Assembly: GCF_024347535.1 (NCBI RefSeq)
Contig: NZ_AP025498.1
Span: 62,001-126,000, forward strand
Reading direction: 5' to 3'
DNA length: 64,000 nucleotides
Origin: Vibrio kanaloae
Lineage (GTDB): Bacteria; Pseudomonadota; Gammaproteobacteria; Enterobacterales; Vibrionaceae
The notes beneath the pieces were generated by a model, which searched no databases, was not told where the DNA came from, and saw only the letters and a program-made list of their open reading frames with translations. A program made the position numbers and the translations under genes. Positions 1 to 8,531 of the stretch are shown piece after piece; the first letter of the stretch is position 1; the number at the start of each line of letters is the position of its first letter.

Positions 1-2
1 TA

Positions 3-587
3 GATTATGTTATTGGCCAGATTTCAATAGATGTGATTAAACGATTTGACAATTTCAACTTCTCAGCCGGCTTAGGAGTCAACCAAAGTATCAGTAGTGC
101 ATTTAGATATAGGAGTGATTTAGAAACTGAAAATATCTACAACAGCGATTTTACTTTTTACGACCTTAATTTATCTACTTCATATGAATTTATTAAGGAT
201 TACGTTGTATCTTTGCGGGCAAACGGTATGTTTGCCGATGAGAGGATAGTGCCATCGCAGCGTTTAAATTACGGTGGTCTCAACTATGGCCGTGGTTACC
301 CGGAAAACACCATAGAAGGTGATAGAGGATATGGCACCGAAGTAAAGCTGTTACAACGAAACAAACATGGGAATTATTTTTTTAACCCCTATATCACTTA
401 TGACTTCGCTTATACCGAGAGAGAGCTTTCTACCGCCAGAACAGACCGGATCTCATCAGCAGCACTTGGTGTTGAAATTGGCTTTGAAGCAAATTTATAT
501 GTTGCTATTGACTATGCTAAACCCTTAAAAGAAAGAGAATACAATAACGACTATGTCTACAACCTGAATGTAAACTGGCAATTTTAG
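3..587 (+). CDS. TpsB-type outer-membrane transporter (ShlB/FhaC/HecB family), C-terminal part
   Basis: This is the end of a gene that starts left of the window; the frame is open to the first bases, so the GTG at 33 is not the real start. The last ~195 residues look like the beta-barrel end of a two-partner-secretion transporter: alternating amphipathic strands, the family signature GRGYPENTIEGDRGYG (the conserved loop of TpsB/Omp85 barrels with the RGY and GDRGYG core), and a terminal strand ending in aromatic Phe (NVNWQF). Such proteins sit in the outer membrane and export a large TpsA adhesin or haemolysin that is usually encoded next door. No TpsA is visible downstream, so it would have to lie to the left. 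Family call is good; substrate unknown. Confidence 0.8.
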   Translation, partial: DYVIGQISIDVIKRFDNFNFSAGLGVNQSISSAFRYRSDLETENIYNSDFTFYDLNLSTSYEFIKDYVVSLRANGMFADERIVPSQRLNYGGLNYGRGYPENTIEGDRGYGTEVKLLQRNKHGNYFFNPYITYDFAYTERELSTARTDRISSAALGVEIGFEANLYVAIDYAKPLKEREYNNDYVYNLNVNWQF

Positions 588-877
588 TTAACTTTCGTTT
601 TCCTGAACTATCCAAGGTGCAAGTATATTTTAATGGATGGATTTGTCCCCCAAAGACGCTTCGTAATCGGGCATACCAACCCCTACATGTAAAAAATGAT
701 GTGGTTAGGCAGGCCGCCTTAAGATGAAGCCCATTCATTTGCAGAATGAGCTTCTATGCATGTAATACCAACCACCCACACAGTTTCTAACGAAGTTGTC
801 GAGCGCTGTAACAAGCTATGGTGGCCAATTACGTACTACGATTGGTATGAGTAGCATTGTTTGAAAGGAACTATAAA
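588..877. other. intergenic stretch, no gene supported
   Basis: About 290 bases between the TpsB stop and the stop of the convergent secreted-protein gene. It contains an imperfect inverted repeat around 640-685 (ACCAACCCC... / ...GTGGTTAGG) and a 32-codon ORF at 756-854 with no good ribosome site. Neither is strong enough to call. No clear terminator with a T-run was seen. Confidence 0.4.
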
Positions 878-1360
878 TTAGTGACAAACGACGCTTGGTT
901 TATCTCCTAAAAACCAAGAAACCCACTTTCTTTTGGAGTTTAAGATGAAGCCTTCTTCAAGGTTAATTCCATTAACTATCAGTCCGTCAACGTTTCCATT
1001 ATATTCTTTTGTTGTGAAGCGCCAATCTTTACTATTTACCCGTTTCCCTTCAATAAGTGCATCATTGAGCCGTTGACTTACAACGACAATAGTTAGACCT
1101 TTCGTTTTACTGATCCCCAAATCAGGTTCAGCAATACTCCCCACGGCAACAGGCACCTGAACAGTACATATCTTTTCGTCTTGACGAGTAAATATATAGT
1201 TCGCTTCCCCGACTCGGCCGTTAAGCCACAAGAGCTGTCCTTGGGTCATAGTGTCGATTGTTAAAATACCAAACGTATCCGCCGACGATAGTGTGATGGC
1301 GCCACTAAATGTTGAGATAAAAACAGACAAAAACACATTCAAAATGATTGCTTTTTTCAT
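878..1360 (-). CDS. small exported protein of unknown function
   Basis: A 160-residue protein that I do not recognise. The start at 1360 (MKKAIILNVFLSVFISTF) is preferred over an upstream in-frame start because it has an AGGAGA ribosome site about 7 bases ahead and gives a clean signal peptide (MKK, then a hydrophobic stretch, then Ser/Gly/Ala-rich cleavage region near residue 20-27). The mature part has two cysteines (in KICTVQ and near the C-terminus, VVCH) that could form a disulfide in the periplasm. The start codon overlaps the stop of the upstream DUF805 gene (ATGA), so the two are probably translationally coupled and may act together at the envelope. Function unknown. Confidence 0.65.
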   Translation of the reverse strand: MKKAIILNVFLSVFISTFSGAITLSSADTFGILTIDTMTQGQLLWLNGRVGEANYIFTRQDEKICTVQVPVAVGSIAEPDLGISKTKGLTIVVVSQRLNDALIEGKRVNSKDWRFTTKEYNGNVDGLIVNGINLEEGFILNSKRKWVSWFLGDKPSVVCH

Positions 1361-1701
1361 GCTAATGTCTCCTGATCGTTCTGAACATTGGTCGATTTCA
1401 CTAACAAATATATTAACCAAAAAGGTCCTACTGCTGGTATAAAAAAGACCAGTCCCCAATATCCAGATTTGTTAATATCGTGCAGTCTACGAGCTATTGC
1501 GGAAAGCATAGGAATAAAACTTAAAATGCCATAAATGGTGTCAAACCAAGTCGTCATACCCATAGCCATATCAGCCACAATACACCCGACACTCACCAAT
1601 ATATGCACGAGTATAAACATCCAGTATTCTTCACGCGACGAGCGGCCAACAAAATCTAAACTTCGTTTCCAAGCTAGAAAATAAAACTTCATAAATGTCA
1701 C
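1357..1701 (-). CDS. DUF805 family inner-membrane protein
   Basis: A 114-residue polytopic membrane protein of the DUF805 (YhaH/YhaI) family. The family features are present: an N-terminal KRSLDFVGRSSREEYW segment (the typical F-x-GR-x-R-x-EYW signature), three to four hydrophobic segments, and the RRLHDINKSGYWGL motif that is the best mark of DUF805. Length is normal for the family. The role of DUF805 proteins is not established. The gene is first of a two-gene unit with the exported protein that follows (ATGA overlap). Confidence 0.85.
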   Translation of the reverse strand: MTFMKFYFLAWKRSLDFVGRSSREEYWMFILVHILVSVGCIVADMAMGMTTWFDTIYGILSFIPMLSAIARRLHDINKSGYWGLVFFIPAVGPFWLIYLLVKSTNVQNDQETLA

Positions 1702-1879
1702 CTCAATAACGAATTGATGATGACATTTTGCCTCGAAATAAGGGGAGTATACGTCTCAAAACAGGTTTTAGGTCGTCCTTAAACAAGTTTTTGTCTATTT
1801 TACATTTTTAATTATATTTCATCGAGTTATCCTTGGTGCAATCCCATTCAAATACCCATTTATTAATCTAGGTCCAGCT

Positions 1880-2923
1880 ATGCTTGCGATTCCCGTTCCA
1901 TTCATTGTTTCTATGTTGCTAGGGTTATTGGCGATAATACTTTATGCCCGACTCTCTCAACAAACTAAGGTCGCAAGCATGTTTTTAGGGCTGTGCTCTG
2001 CCACTACCGCGATGGTTGGATTACGCTGGACATTTGGACTTGAAATTTTCAGCATCGCACAACCTATTCTGGCTTCCACAATTCCTGTTGCAGCGTGGTA
2101 TGCGTTTGCGCATGCAAATCGAGACCTCGGCTTCTTACCTATTAAACACTTTGTTGCACCATTACTCGTTGTTGTGAGCTCTATAACTCAACCCTGGTTA
2201 GCACTTCCATTGGATGAAATACTTACTTTAACTTACATCATTTATGGAATTGCACTTCTCCGCTTTTCGTCAACAGAAGCCGCACTGATTAATGTCTCGT
2301 TAGGAAATTGGGAAGGAGTAAAAAAAGCAGAGAGTATTGCGGGGTGGGTACTGATATTTTCTGCATTTGTAGATACATTCATGTCGTTGGATTTAACTTT
2401 TAACCAAGGCGAACTGTCACTCTATATACTTACTGCTGCACATTTAGTTCTTTTGCCCGTGCTATCGATAGCTGTCGTCGTGACAGGTATTAATACTCCT
2501 ATAACGAATGGGGAAAAGTCCAAAGAAATGAATGGCGCTAATGATGAGCCACTAAGTTCTGCATTAATGACCAGTGAACGGGCTGAAGAAATCACTTCTA
2601 TGTTAGATAGCAAGATTCGCCAAGACTCTCTTTACCTAGACCCTGAACTCACTCTTTCGAAATTGACACGAAAGTTAGGTATACCAGCAAAGCAAATTTC
2701 TATCGCAGTCAATCAAGTTCATAAAAAGAATATTTCTAAACTCATCAATAAGTATCGTATAGACCATGCCAAACATGCTTTGATTACGTCTCAAGGCACT
2801 ATTACTCAAGTATTCATGAATTCTGGTTTTCAGACTAAATCCAATTTTAATCGGGAGTTTTCAACAATGACTGGAATGACACCAAGTGAATACCGGAAAA
2901 GCAAAGAGAAACACAATAAGTAA
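1880..2923 (+). CDS. AraC-family regulator with N-terminal membrane domain
   Basis: A 347-residue protein with about seven hydrophobic segments in residues 1-205, a hydrophilic linker at about 205-235, and an AraC/XylS DNA-binding domain at about 245-345. In the second helix-turn-helix the GMTPSEYRKSK ending is the classic AraC C-terminal signature, and FMNSGFQTKSNFNREF is the conserved F-x-D/S-x-SNF-R-F region. Membrane-bound AraC proteins of this design are thought to sense signals through the membrane domain; the ligand here is unknown. It stands alone, divergent from the DUF805 unit. The ATG at 1880 has only a weak ribosome site. Confidence 0.85.
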   Translation: MLAIPVPFIVSMLLGLLAIILYARLSQQTKVASMFLGLCSATTAMVGLRWTFGLEIFSIAQPILASTIPVAAWYAFAHANRDLGFLPIKHFVAPLLVVVSSITQPWLALPLDEILTLTYIIYGIALLRFSSTEAALINVSLGNWEGVKKAESIAGWVLIFSAFVDTFMSLDLTFNQGELSLYILTAAHLVLLPVLSIAVVVTGINTPITNGEKSKEMNGANDEPLSSALMTSERAEEITSMLDSKIRQDSLYLDPELTLSKLTRKLGIPAKQISIAVNQVHKKNISKLINKYRIDHAKHALITSQGTITQVFMNSGFQTKSNFNREFSTMTGMTPSEYRKSKEKHNK

Positions 2924-3013
2924 AATTGGCGCCAAGTACCAGTAAGCGTCTTCTTACCCCTTTTTTGTAAGCCTAAACGTTAAGTTCTGCACATCTCATC
3001 AAGGGACACCGCG

Positions 3014-3466
3014 CTACTTCACTTTCACTCGGTAAAGCGGATTTACGGACTTATCAACAAAATACGACCAGATATGATCATAAACTGCATGCTGATTAGG
3101 AAACGGCGCTAGCACTTTAGCTTCCTCTAAACTACACCAGCGGTACTCGGTATGCTCATGGTTCAGTTCAACCGCCTGATTGGGCGGGCATAACACGGCA
3201 AACACTGGGATTAGTTGAATCACATTGACGTCCGCCTCGTAGAACTGTTCTAGGAACTGCGCATTATACAGAGCTTCCACTGCGATTTTGGTTTCTTCTT
3301 CAAACTCACGAACAATGGCCTGACAGCCAGTCTCACCCACTTCGATTGAACCAGCAACATGGCACCAAAAACCGCCCTTCACACGCTTCATTAATAGCAT
3401 TTTCGTTTGGCCGTTGATTTCAGAAAGAGCGACACCTGCCACGATGGAAGTATTTAGTGGGATCAT
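3014..3466 (-). CDS. Nudix hydrolase
   Basis: A 150-residue Nudix-fold hydrolase acting on a nucleoside diphosphate linked to another group. The Nudix box GX5EX7REUXEEXGU is seen at about residues 39-61 as GSIEVGETGCQAIV followed by REFEEETKI. The catalytic metal-binding REFEEE glutamates are intact, but the last Gly of the box is Lys. The WCHVAGSIEVGE and YRWCSLEEA parts are typical of small cytosolic Nudix enzymes. Monocistronic, convergent with the AraC gene. Substrate cannot be predicted. Confidence 0.85.
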   Translation of the reverse strand: MIPLNTSIVAGVALSEINGQTKMLLMKRVKGGFWCHVAGSIEVGETGCQAIVREFEEETKIAVEALYNAQFLEQFYEADVNVIQLIPVFAVLCPPNQAVELNHEHTEYRWCSLEEAKVLAPFPNQHAVYDHIWSYFVDKSVNPLYRVKVK

Positions 3467-3641
3467 AACGTTACCTTAGTTACACAAGACATCGGTAAGG
3501 CTACCACCCTTCGTTTATTAAGTTGTCTTCTATAATAAAAAACGAGAAGTCACTCATCCATTTATGAAGCTCAAACCGTCACTCGAAAACTTGGAGTGAC
3601 GCCTCACAACAGTGGTATCCAATAATTGAACCATTTCTTAT

Positions 3642-3670
3642 TTGTGGCGCTTTTCGATAAAGAGTAGAAT
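3642..3670 (+). promoter_or_regulatory. candidate sigma-70 promoter for the RluA-type gene
   Basis: TTGTGG and TAGAAT separated by 17 bases, followed by a GC-rich CGCCGCC discriminator, about 90 bases before the ATG at 3760. It was found by eye and is not tested. Confidence 0.4.
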
Positions 3671-3759
3671 CGCCGCCTTGTACCGTGTTGAAGGCTTTCT
3701 AGTAATACACGGTAGACTCACTACCCATTACACGACGATATAAGTATTAAGACGACAAT

Positions 3760-5472
3760 ATGCACTCACCAAAACCAACGCACGCCTCAGAAAAAAGCCA
3801 CAACCCTGAGCATTGCTTCACTCGCTTTCAACAGCCGATCGAGTCATATTCGTTGCCTGAGCGTTTCACGTTCCCATTCTATTACGAACCACACCCACTG
3901 TGTGAAATCGCCTCTCACCAACTTCAACAATATTTAGAAACACAAACCGATTGGCAACATGATTTCGGGCTAGATTCTGACGTGGGTCGCGGTAAAATGT
4001 TTGGTGTATTGTTGGTGAAAAGCCCAGAAGATGAGCTTGGTTATTTCTCTGCATTTTCTGGTAAAGTCGCCGACCAAAACCTACTGCCCTATTTTGTACC
4101 GCCTGTATTCGACATGTTGAGCAGCGACAGCTTTTTCCATCAAGACACGGCCGACATGATGGCTGTGAATGCGAAATTTAAAGCGCTGCAAGTCAACACT
4201 GAATATCTCGAATTGTGTGAGCTGTTAGCACAACAGAAAGCACAGGCAGAACAAGAGATCGAAGCGCAACGCTTGCTGATTATTGAAGGCCGCAAAACAC
4301 GTAAAGAGCAACGTGAACAAGGCAAAGAAAACCTTGATGAGCAAGCTTTCGAACAGCTAAATAACGAGCTAAACAAAGCCAGTGTTGCCGGCAAGAATCA
4401 GCAGAAGTATCTTAAGCTCAACTGGGAACAAACTCTGAATGAGCTTCAAGGCAAAGTTGACGTGTTTACGACTCAATTAGCAGAACTCAAAGAGCAAAGA
4501 GCACACCTTTCTCATCAGCTTCAACACAAACTATTTTCACAATACGCTTTCCAAAATGCGGAAGGCAATGTCGAAGATCTAAACCAAATTTTTGAAAACA
4601 TGCCGAATAAGATTCCACCTGCCGGGTCTGGCGAATGTGCCGCGCCAAAACTTCTGCAATATGCATATCTGAATGGCTATACGCCACTGGCACTGGCTGA
4701 ATTCTGGTGGGGTCGCTCACCAAAATCAGAAATCCGCAAACACAAAAAATACTACGCCTCTTGCCAAAGCAAATGTGTTCCAATTTTAGGCCACATGATG
4801 AAAGGTCTAGAAGTCGATCCCAACCCATTGCTAGAAAACCCTGCTGAAGGCAAAGACCTCGATATCTTGTTCCAAGACGATCACATCGTTGTGGTACACA
4901 AGCCAGCCGGTTTCCTATCTGTACCGGGCAAAACGATCAAAGATTCGGCCTACACTCGTGTTCAAGAAATGCACCCCGATGTTGAAGGGCCATTTGTTAT
5001 TCACCGTTTAGACATGGCGACCTCTGGTATTCTGATATTTGCCCTCACACGACGTGCGAACAAAAGCTTGCAGAAGCAGTTCATTACTCGTGAAGTCGAG
5101 AAGCGATATGTAGCAATGATTGAAGGCGTTCTGGCAGAAGATGAAGGTTATGTTCGCTTGCCATTGCGCGGCGATTTGTACGATCGTCCTCGTCAAATTG
5201 TCTGCTTCGAACACGGCAAACCTGCTGAAACCAAGTGGGAAGTGATTGAGCGAAACCAAGAAACCACCAAGGTTTATCTGCACCCGAAAACTGGCCGTAC
5301 GCACCAATTGCGCGTTCACTGTTCACACGAAGAAGGGCTTAACATGCCTATCGTTGGTGACGGCTTGTATGGCAACAAAGCTGACCGATTGCACTTACAC
5401 GCTGAAAGGCTTGCGCTGCATCACCCAGTCACCAAAGAGTGGATGGAGTTCCAGTTCGACGCTGAATTCTAA
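3760..5472 (+). CDS. RluA-family pseudouridine synthase with long N-terminal extension
   Basis: A 570-residue protein whose last ~210 residues form an RluA/RsuA-type pseudouridine synthase. The catalytic motif HRLDMATSG is present, with the essential Asp at about residue 418; KPAGFLSVPGK and the late GRTHQLRVH motif are the other family marks. There is no S4 domain. Residues 1-125 form an extra domain and about 130-270 is a long charged coiled coil (rich in Glu, Gln, Lys). The enzyme turns a specific uridine in RNA (rRNA or tRNA) into pseudouridine; the target is not clear. Typical RluA proteins are 220-330 residues, so the extension is notable, but proteins of this size class are known to me in vibrios. 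Confidence 0.88.
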   Translation: MHSPKPTHASEKSHNPEHCFTRFQQPIESYSLPERFTFPFYYEPHPLCEIASHQLQQYLETQTDWQHDFGLDSDVGRGKMFGVLLVKSPEDELGYFSAFSGKVADQNLLPYFVPPVFDMLSSDSFFHQDTADMMAVNAKFKALQVNTEYLELCELLAQQKAQAEQEIEAQRLLIIEGRKTRKEQREQGKENLDEQAFEQLNNELNKASVAGKNQQKYLKLNWEQTLNELQGKVDVFTTQLAELKEQRAHLSHQLQHKLFSQYAFQNAEGNVEDLNQIFENMPNKIPPAGSGECAAPKLLQYAYLNGYTPLALAEFWWGRSPKSEIRKHKKYYASCQSKCVPILGHMMKGLEVDPNPLLENPAEGKDLDILFQDDHIVVVHKPAGFLSVPGKTIKDSAYTRVQEMHPDVEGPFVIHRLDMATSGILIFALTRRANKSLQKQFITREVEKRYVAMIEGVLAEDEGYVRLPLRGDLYDRPRQIVCFEHGKPAETKWEVIERNQETTKVYLHPKTGRTHQLRVHCSHEEGLNMPIVGDGLYGNKADRLHLHAERLALHHPVTKEWMEFQFDAEF

Positions 5473-5501
5473 GAGTTCTTGTTAATACCAAACTTTAATT
5501 A

Positions 5502-5530
5502 GGGGGGCCACGCCGTTTGTGGCTCTCCTT
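5502..5530 (+). terminator. stem-loop after the pseudouridine synthase
   Basis: GGGCCAC and GTGGCTC pair around a 7-base loop, with further G-C and G-T pairs outside. The 3' side is pyrimidine-rich (CTCCTTCTC) and lacks a pure T-run. It argues against a GTG start inside it at 5519 for the next gene. Confidence 0.4.
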
Positions 5531-5662
5531 CTCACGCTCTCCACTATTCTCACTCCCTTATTTCTCCTACCTCTTTCGGATATATCGCCACGCTTATTGC
5601 ACTACATCAAGGTTCACTTTTTCGTGAAGAGTAGGATGCTCCTCTTCTTCTTTCCTTTTGGT

Positions 5663-6043
5663 ATGTCATCAACTGCTTTGAATTTACAATCCAACACACA
5701 AACCCCTTCAGTGACCGCGCCTCAAGCACTAAGCTTGAAACCACTCACCAACAAGAAGCCAGACTTAAACTCGGCGATGTTGAATCTCATTGAAGAAGTG
5801 AAAAACGAACTCCCTCTTTACGAGTCAGAGACGTTCATTTGTGGGCCAAAAGGAAATTGCTCCGGTTGCTCTAAGAAATTATTGGAGATGGTCGACAGTG
5901 AGTTGATGTACTGGGAACACAGTATTTCAATCGGACAAGGGCCAAACTTCGAAGAACTGCGTCGTTTTGGTAAACTATGCAGCAGCGTAAGACGCGGCTT
6001 AGAACGCAATGGCTTGGTAGAAAAGCGTCCGAGAGGTAAATAA
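5663..6043 (+). CDS. conserved-looking hypothetical protein with CX6CX2C motif
   Basis: A 126-residue soluble protein if started at the ATG at 5663. A longer reading from GTG 5519 adds a hydrophobic, low-complexity tail and begins inside a stem-loop, so it is disfavoured. The N-terminal third is Ser/Thr/Gln-rich and likely disordered. The C-terminal two thirds look folded and contain FICGPKGNCSGCSKK, three closely spaced cysteines that could bind a metal, then an amphipathic helical region and a basic tail (EKRPRGK). I do not recognise the family. No strong ribosome site was seen before 5663, so the start is uncertain. Confidence 0.55.
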   Translation: MSSTALNLQSNTQTPSVTAPQALSLKPLTNKKPDLNSAMLNLIEEVKNELPLYESETFICGPKGNCSGCSKKLLEMVDSELMYWEHSISIGQGPNFEELRRFGKLCSSVRRGLERNGLVEKRPRGK

Positions 6044-6091
6044 CAGCGTTCTCGTTGGAGGTTATCCAGCAAGGCTATATTGAGAGTCATA

Positions 6092-6124
6092 CAAAAAGCC
6101 ACTCATATCGCTATGAATGGCTTT
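6092..6124 (-). terminator. rho-independent terminator of the aerobactin receptor gene
   Basis: Read on the minus strand, AAAGCCA-TTCATA pairs with TATGA-TGGCTTT around a short loop and is followed by TTTTTGT. It lies about 50 bases after the iutA stop. The plus strand also ends in a weak T-rich run, so it may work both ways. Confidence 0.75.
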
Positions 6125-6171
6125 GCCTTTGCTAAGCTATATTTAGCTCTACATCAGTTACCTAAAAGAGA

Positions 6172-8328
6172 TCAGTACTTAACTTGGTAATTCAAAGTAT
6201 AAGTACGACCACGGCCTTTGTAATCGTAAGCTGCAGCATCGTAGTGAGACGAGTATACAATTTGTGCGCGCTGACCCCAGATCGTTGTGTAGTCTTCGTT
6301 AAGTAAGTTTTGGATACCAAAACCTAAGCTACCGACAGGTAATTGGTAAGAGCCCACAAGATCAAACACAGTGTAACCATCCAGTTTGTTTTGAGAGTCA
6401 TCTTCGTAATCAAACATAGTTTGGCTTTGAAGTTTAAGCGCGAGCTCTGAATCATACCAACCAGCCCATGCTGTTGCTTTTGACGTGCTCGCTTCTCCAG
6501 CGGTCATATCTTTCCAACCATCGTCGCCTTTCACTTCTGAAACAACGTAGTGACCTGAAGCCCCCAGTTGAACGTTGTCATGTACCCAGTAAGACGCCAT
6601 CGCTTCTAAACCGTAAACACGCTTTTTATCATCCAACTCTTCAATAAGCAGTGTCTGCTTGTTGTATTTAACCGCTTTATCCGAGTGAGAGTAATACGCT
6701 GCAGTTTGAAGATTCAAATCACCGTTATCTAAGCGATAACCAAGTTCAACACTATTGGTTTTGATGCCCGACATTTTTGAGTTGTTAACATTAATACTGT
6801 CGTTTAATTGCCAGTTATCACCAACCAACGTGTAGTCACCTTGGCCGTAGTATTTCGCAGGATCCGCAAGGTCAAAACCTTGAGAGAAGTTAGTCCAGAT
6901 TTGAGACTCATCATTGAGGTGATAGATCGTACCCAAGTTAAACAACCCAACACTGTAATTCGTTTCACCACCCGGTACTGAGTCGGCTGATGTTCCGTTG
7001 CCTTTAGCTATCTGACCCTGTTGCTTATATCCAACAAAATCGTCAATCTTATTGACCATATATTGATAACGGAAACCACCTTCGACACTCCAAGCATCAG
7101 TAATCGAGTACCCGGCTTGCACAAAGCCCGCTACAGAACCAACCTCAACGCCAGGATAACGACCTATTTCAGCGTAAGTTTGGTTAACTAGATTACCAGA
7201 ATTATTGGCTATCGTTGGATCATAAAGTGCTTGGTTGCTCTCTAAGGTATCTTGATAAGCATCAATACCATAAACGATGTTAAACTTGTTAAAACTCTTC
7301 GCTAAGGCTGTTTTTAAAGAGAAAACATCCGTTATTTGTTGACCTGAAGATTGATAATAAGGCGTGTAGGTCTGATCTTCTTTACGGTAAGACGCTTCAG
7401 CAATAAGTTGATGTCCTAAGAACTGGTCATCAACGTAAGACGCACTTAACATCATACGCTCGGTGCCATGTTCACGGTCAGAATAAAAACCTTTTCTCAC
7501 ATCCACAAATTTATTGTTAACGATGTAAAGTCCATAAGGTGAATCTTGTTGGCTGTCGTAGTATTGAGCTAACAAGTTCAGCTTCTTCGTCTCAGAGATA
7601 TTCACACCAACTGTCGTCAAAAAATCAACCGTTTGGTTAAACTGTAACGAACCCTGAGAAATATCAGGCGTTACGATGTCGCCGTCAGCATCAAAGAAAC
7701 CCTGGGTTTCAGTGTAAACCACAGATGCACGAGCAGTAACCTTATCGTTACCACCAGAAACTGATTGACCCACTTTGTAATCAAAGTCTTCACCTGAATT
7801 AAAGCCTGATGAACCTCCCACATACGATTCAAACTCTAGCCCTTCACCATCCGCTTTTTTGGTAATGATGTTGATTACACCACCAGACGCACCCGCACCA
7901 TAGATCGAAGTAGCACCCGACAACACTTCAATACGATCAATGTTAAACGGGTCGATCGAATCTAAGTGACGACTGATTGGACGTGAAGATTGTAAAGATA
8001 CACCATCAATCATCACGAGCATCTTACGTCCACGTAAGTTCTGACCATAGTTAGTACGAGCACCACTGCTAACGTCTAACGACGGGATAGTTGCCGAGAG
8101 AATCTCGCCAAGTGACTTACCACCACGAAACTCCTGCTCAATTTGCGCCGAATCGATATACCAAACAGTGCCTGGGATATCACTGATCGCTTTAGGAGTG
8201 CGACTTGAAACAACGACCATTTTTTCTTCAGTTGTTGTTTGTTGAGCTTGGGCTGGGAATATTGTGCTTGCAGCGGCAACCGCTAAAGCAACAGTCGATA
8301 GTGGAAAACTTCCTTTTTTAACGTTCAT
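6172..8328 (-). CDS. iutA: TonB-dependent ferric aerobactin receptor
   Basis: A 718-residue outer-membrane receptor. It has a signal peptide (residues 1-28, ending AQA), a TonB box region (EEKMVVVSS), a plug domain (about 40-165, with RTNYGQNLRGR, IDGVSLQSSRP and GGVINIITKK) and a 22-strand barrel ending in aromatic-rich LNYQVKY. Many stretches match E. coli IutA as I remember it, for example LDSIDPFNID, GRYP, NKIDDFVGYKQQ, DDKKRVYGLEA and GSYQLPVGSLGFGIQNLL. It binds ferric aerobactin and passes it inward with TonB energy. It is the last gene of the iuc unit, 203 bases after iucD. That gap holds a small hairpin near 8341-8366 and no convincing Fur box, so iutA is probably read from the iucA promoter. 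Confidence 0.95.
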   Translation of the reverse strand: MNVKKGSFPLSTVALAVAAASTIFPAQAQQTTTEEKMVVVSSRTPKAISDIPGTVWYIDSAQIEQEFRGGKSLGEILSATIPSLDVSSGARTNYGQNLRGRKMLVMIDGVSLQSSRPISRHLDSIDPFNIDRIEVLSGATSIYGAGASGGVINIITKKADGEGLEFESYVGGSSGFNSGEDFDYKVGQSVSGGNDKVTARASVVYTETQGFFDADGDIVTPDISQGSLQFNQTVDFLTTVGVNISETKKLNLLAQYYDSQQDSPYGLYIVNNKFVDVRKGFYSDREHGTERMMLSASYVDDQFLGHQLIAEASYRKEDQTYTPYYQSSGQQITDVFSLKTALAKSFNKFNIVYGIDAYQDTLESNQALYDPTIANNSGNLVNQTYAEIGRYPGVEVGSVAGFVQAGYSITDAWSVEGGFRYQYMVNKIDDFVGYKQQGQIAKGNGTSADSVPGGETNYSVGLFNLGTIYHLNDESQIWTNFSQGFDLADPAKYYGQGDYTLVGDNWQLNDSINVNNSKMSGIKTNSVELGYRLDNGDLNLQTAAYYSHSDKAVKYNKQTLLIEELDDKKRVYGLEAMASYWVHDNVQLGASGHYVVSEVKGDDGWKDMTAGEASTSKATAWAGWYDSELALKLQSQTMFDYEDDSQNKLDGYTVFDLVGSYQLPVGSLGFGIQNLLNEDYTTIWGQRAQIVYSSHYDAAAYDYKGRGRTYTLNYQVKY

Positions 8329-8531
8329 TTTATTCTCTATTTTTATGGAGAGAAGGCTCCAAAAACCATCAAGGCTTATGTGATGTCCTTCATTATTACT
8401 TTGCTAAATAAACCAATGTCATCATCACCCATCAGGTGGTTCACACATGGCTTAAATTCTTAAATCATGGCTTAAGCAGACAAGACAATACCAATTGTCC
8501 AAAACAACAAAGCCATTACGTATCAAATGCA

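Noticed and set aside
756..854. 32-codon ORF (starts MHVIPTTHTV) between the TpsB and exported-protein genes
   Set aside because: No ribosome site, no terminator, no recognised similarity; can be chance.
5519..5662. GTG-started extension of the Cys-motif hypothetical protein
   Set aside because: The start lies inside a stem-loop that probably ends the previous transcript, and the added part is hydrophobic low-complexity sequence.
8341..8366. Hairpin between iucD and iutA as a terminator
   Set aside because: Short stem with a bulge and close to the iutA ribosome site; no Fur box or promoter was found that would restart transcription, so iutA is kept in the iuc unit.
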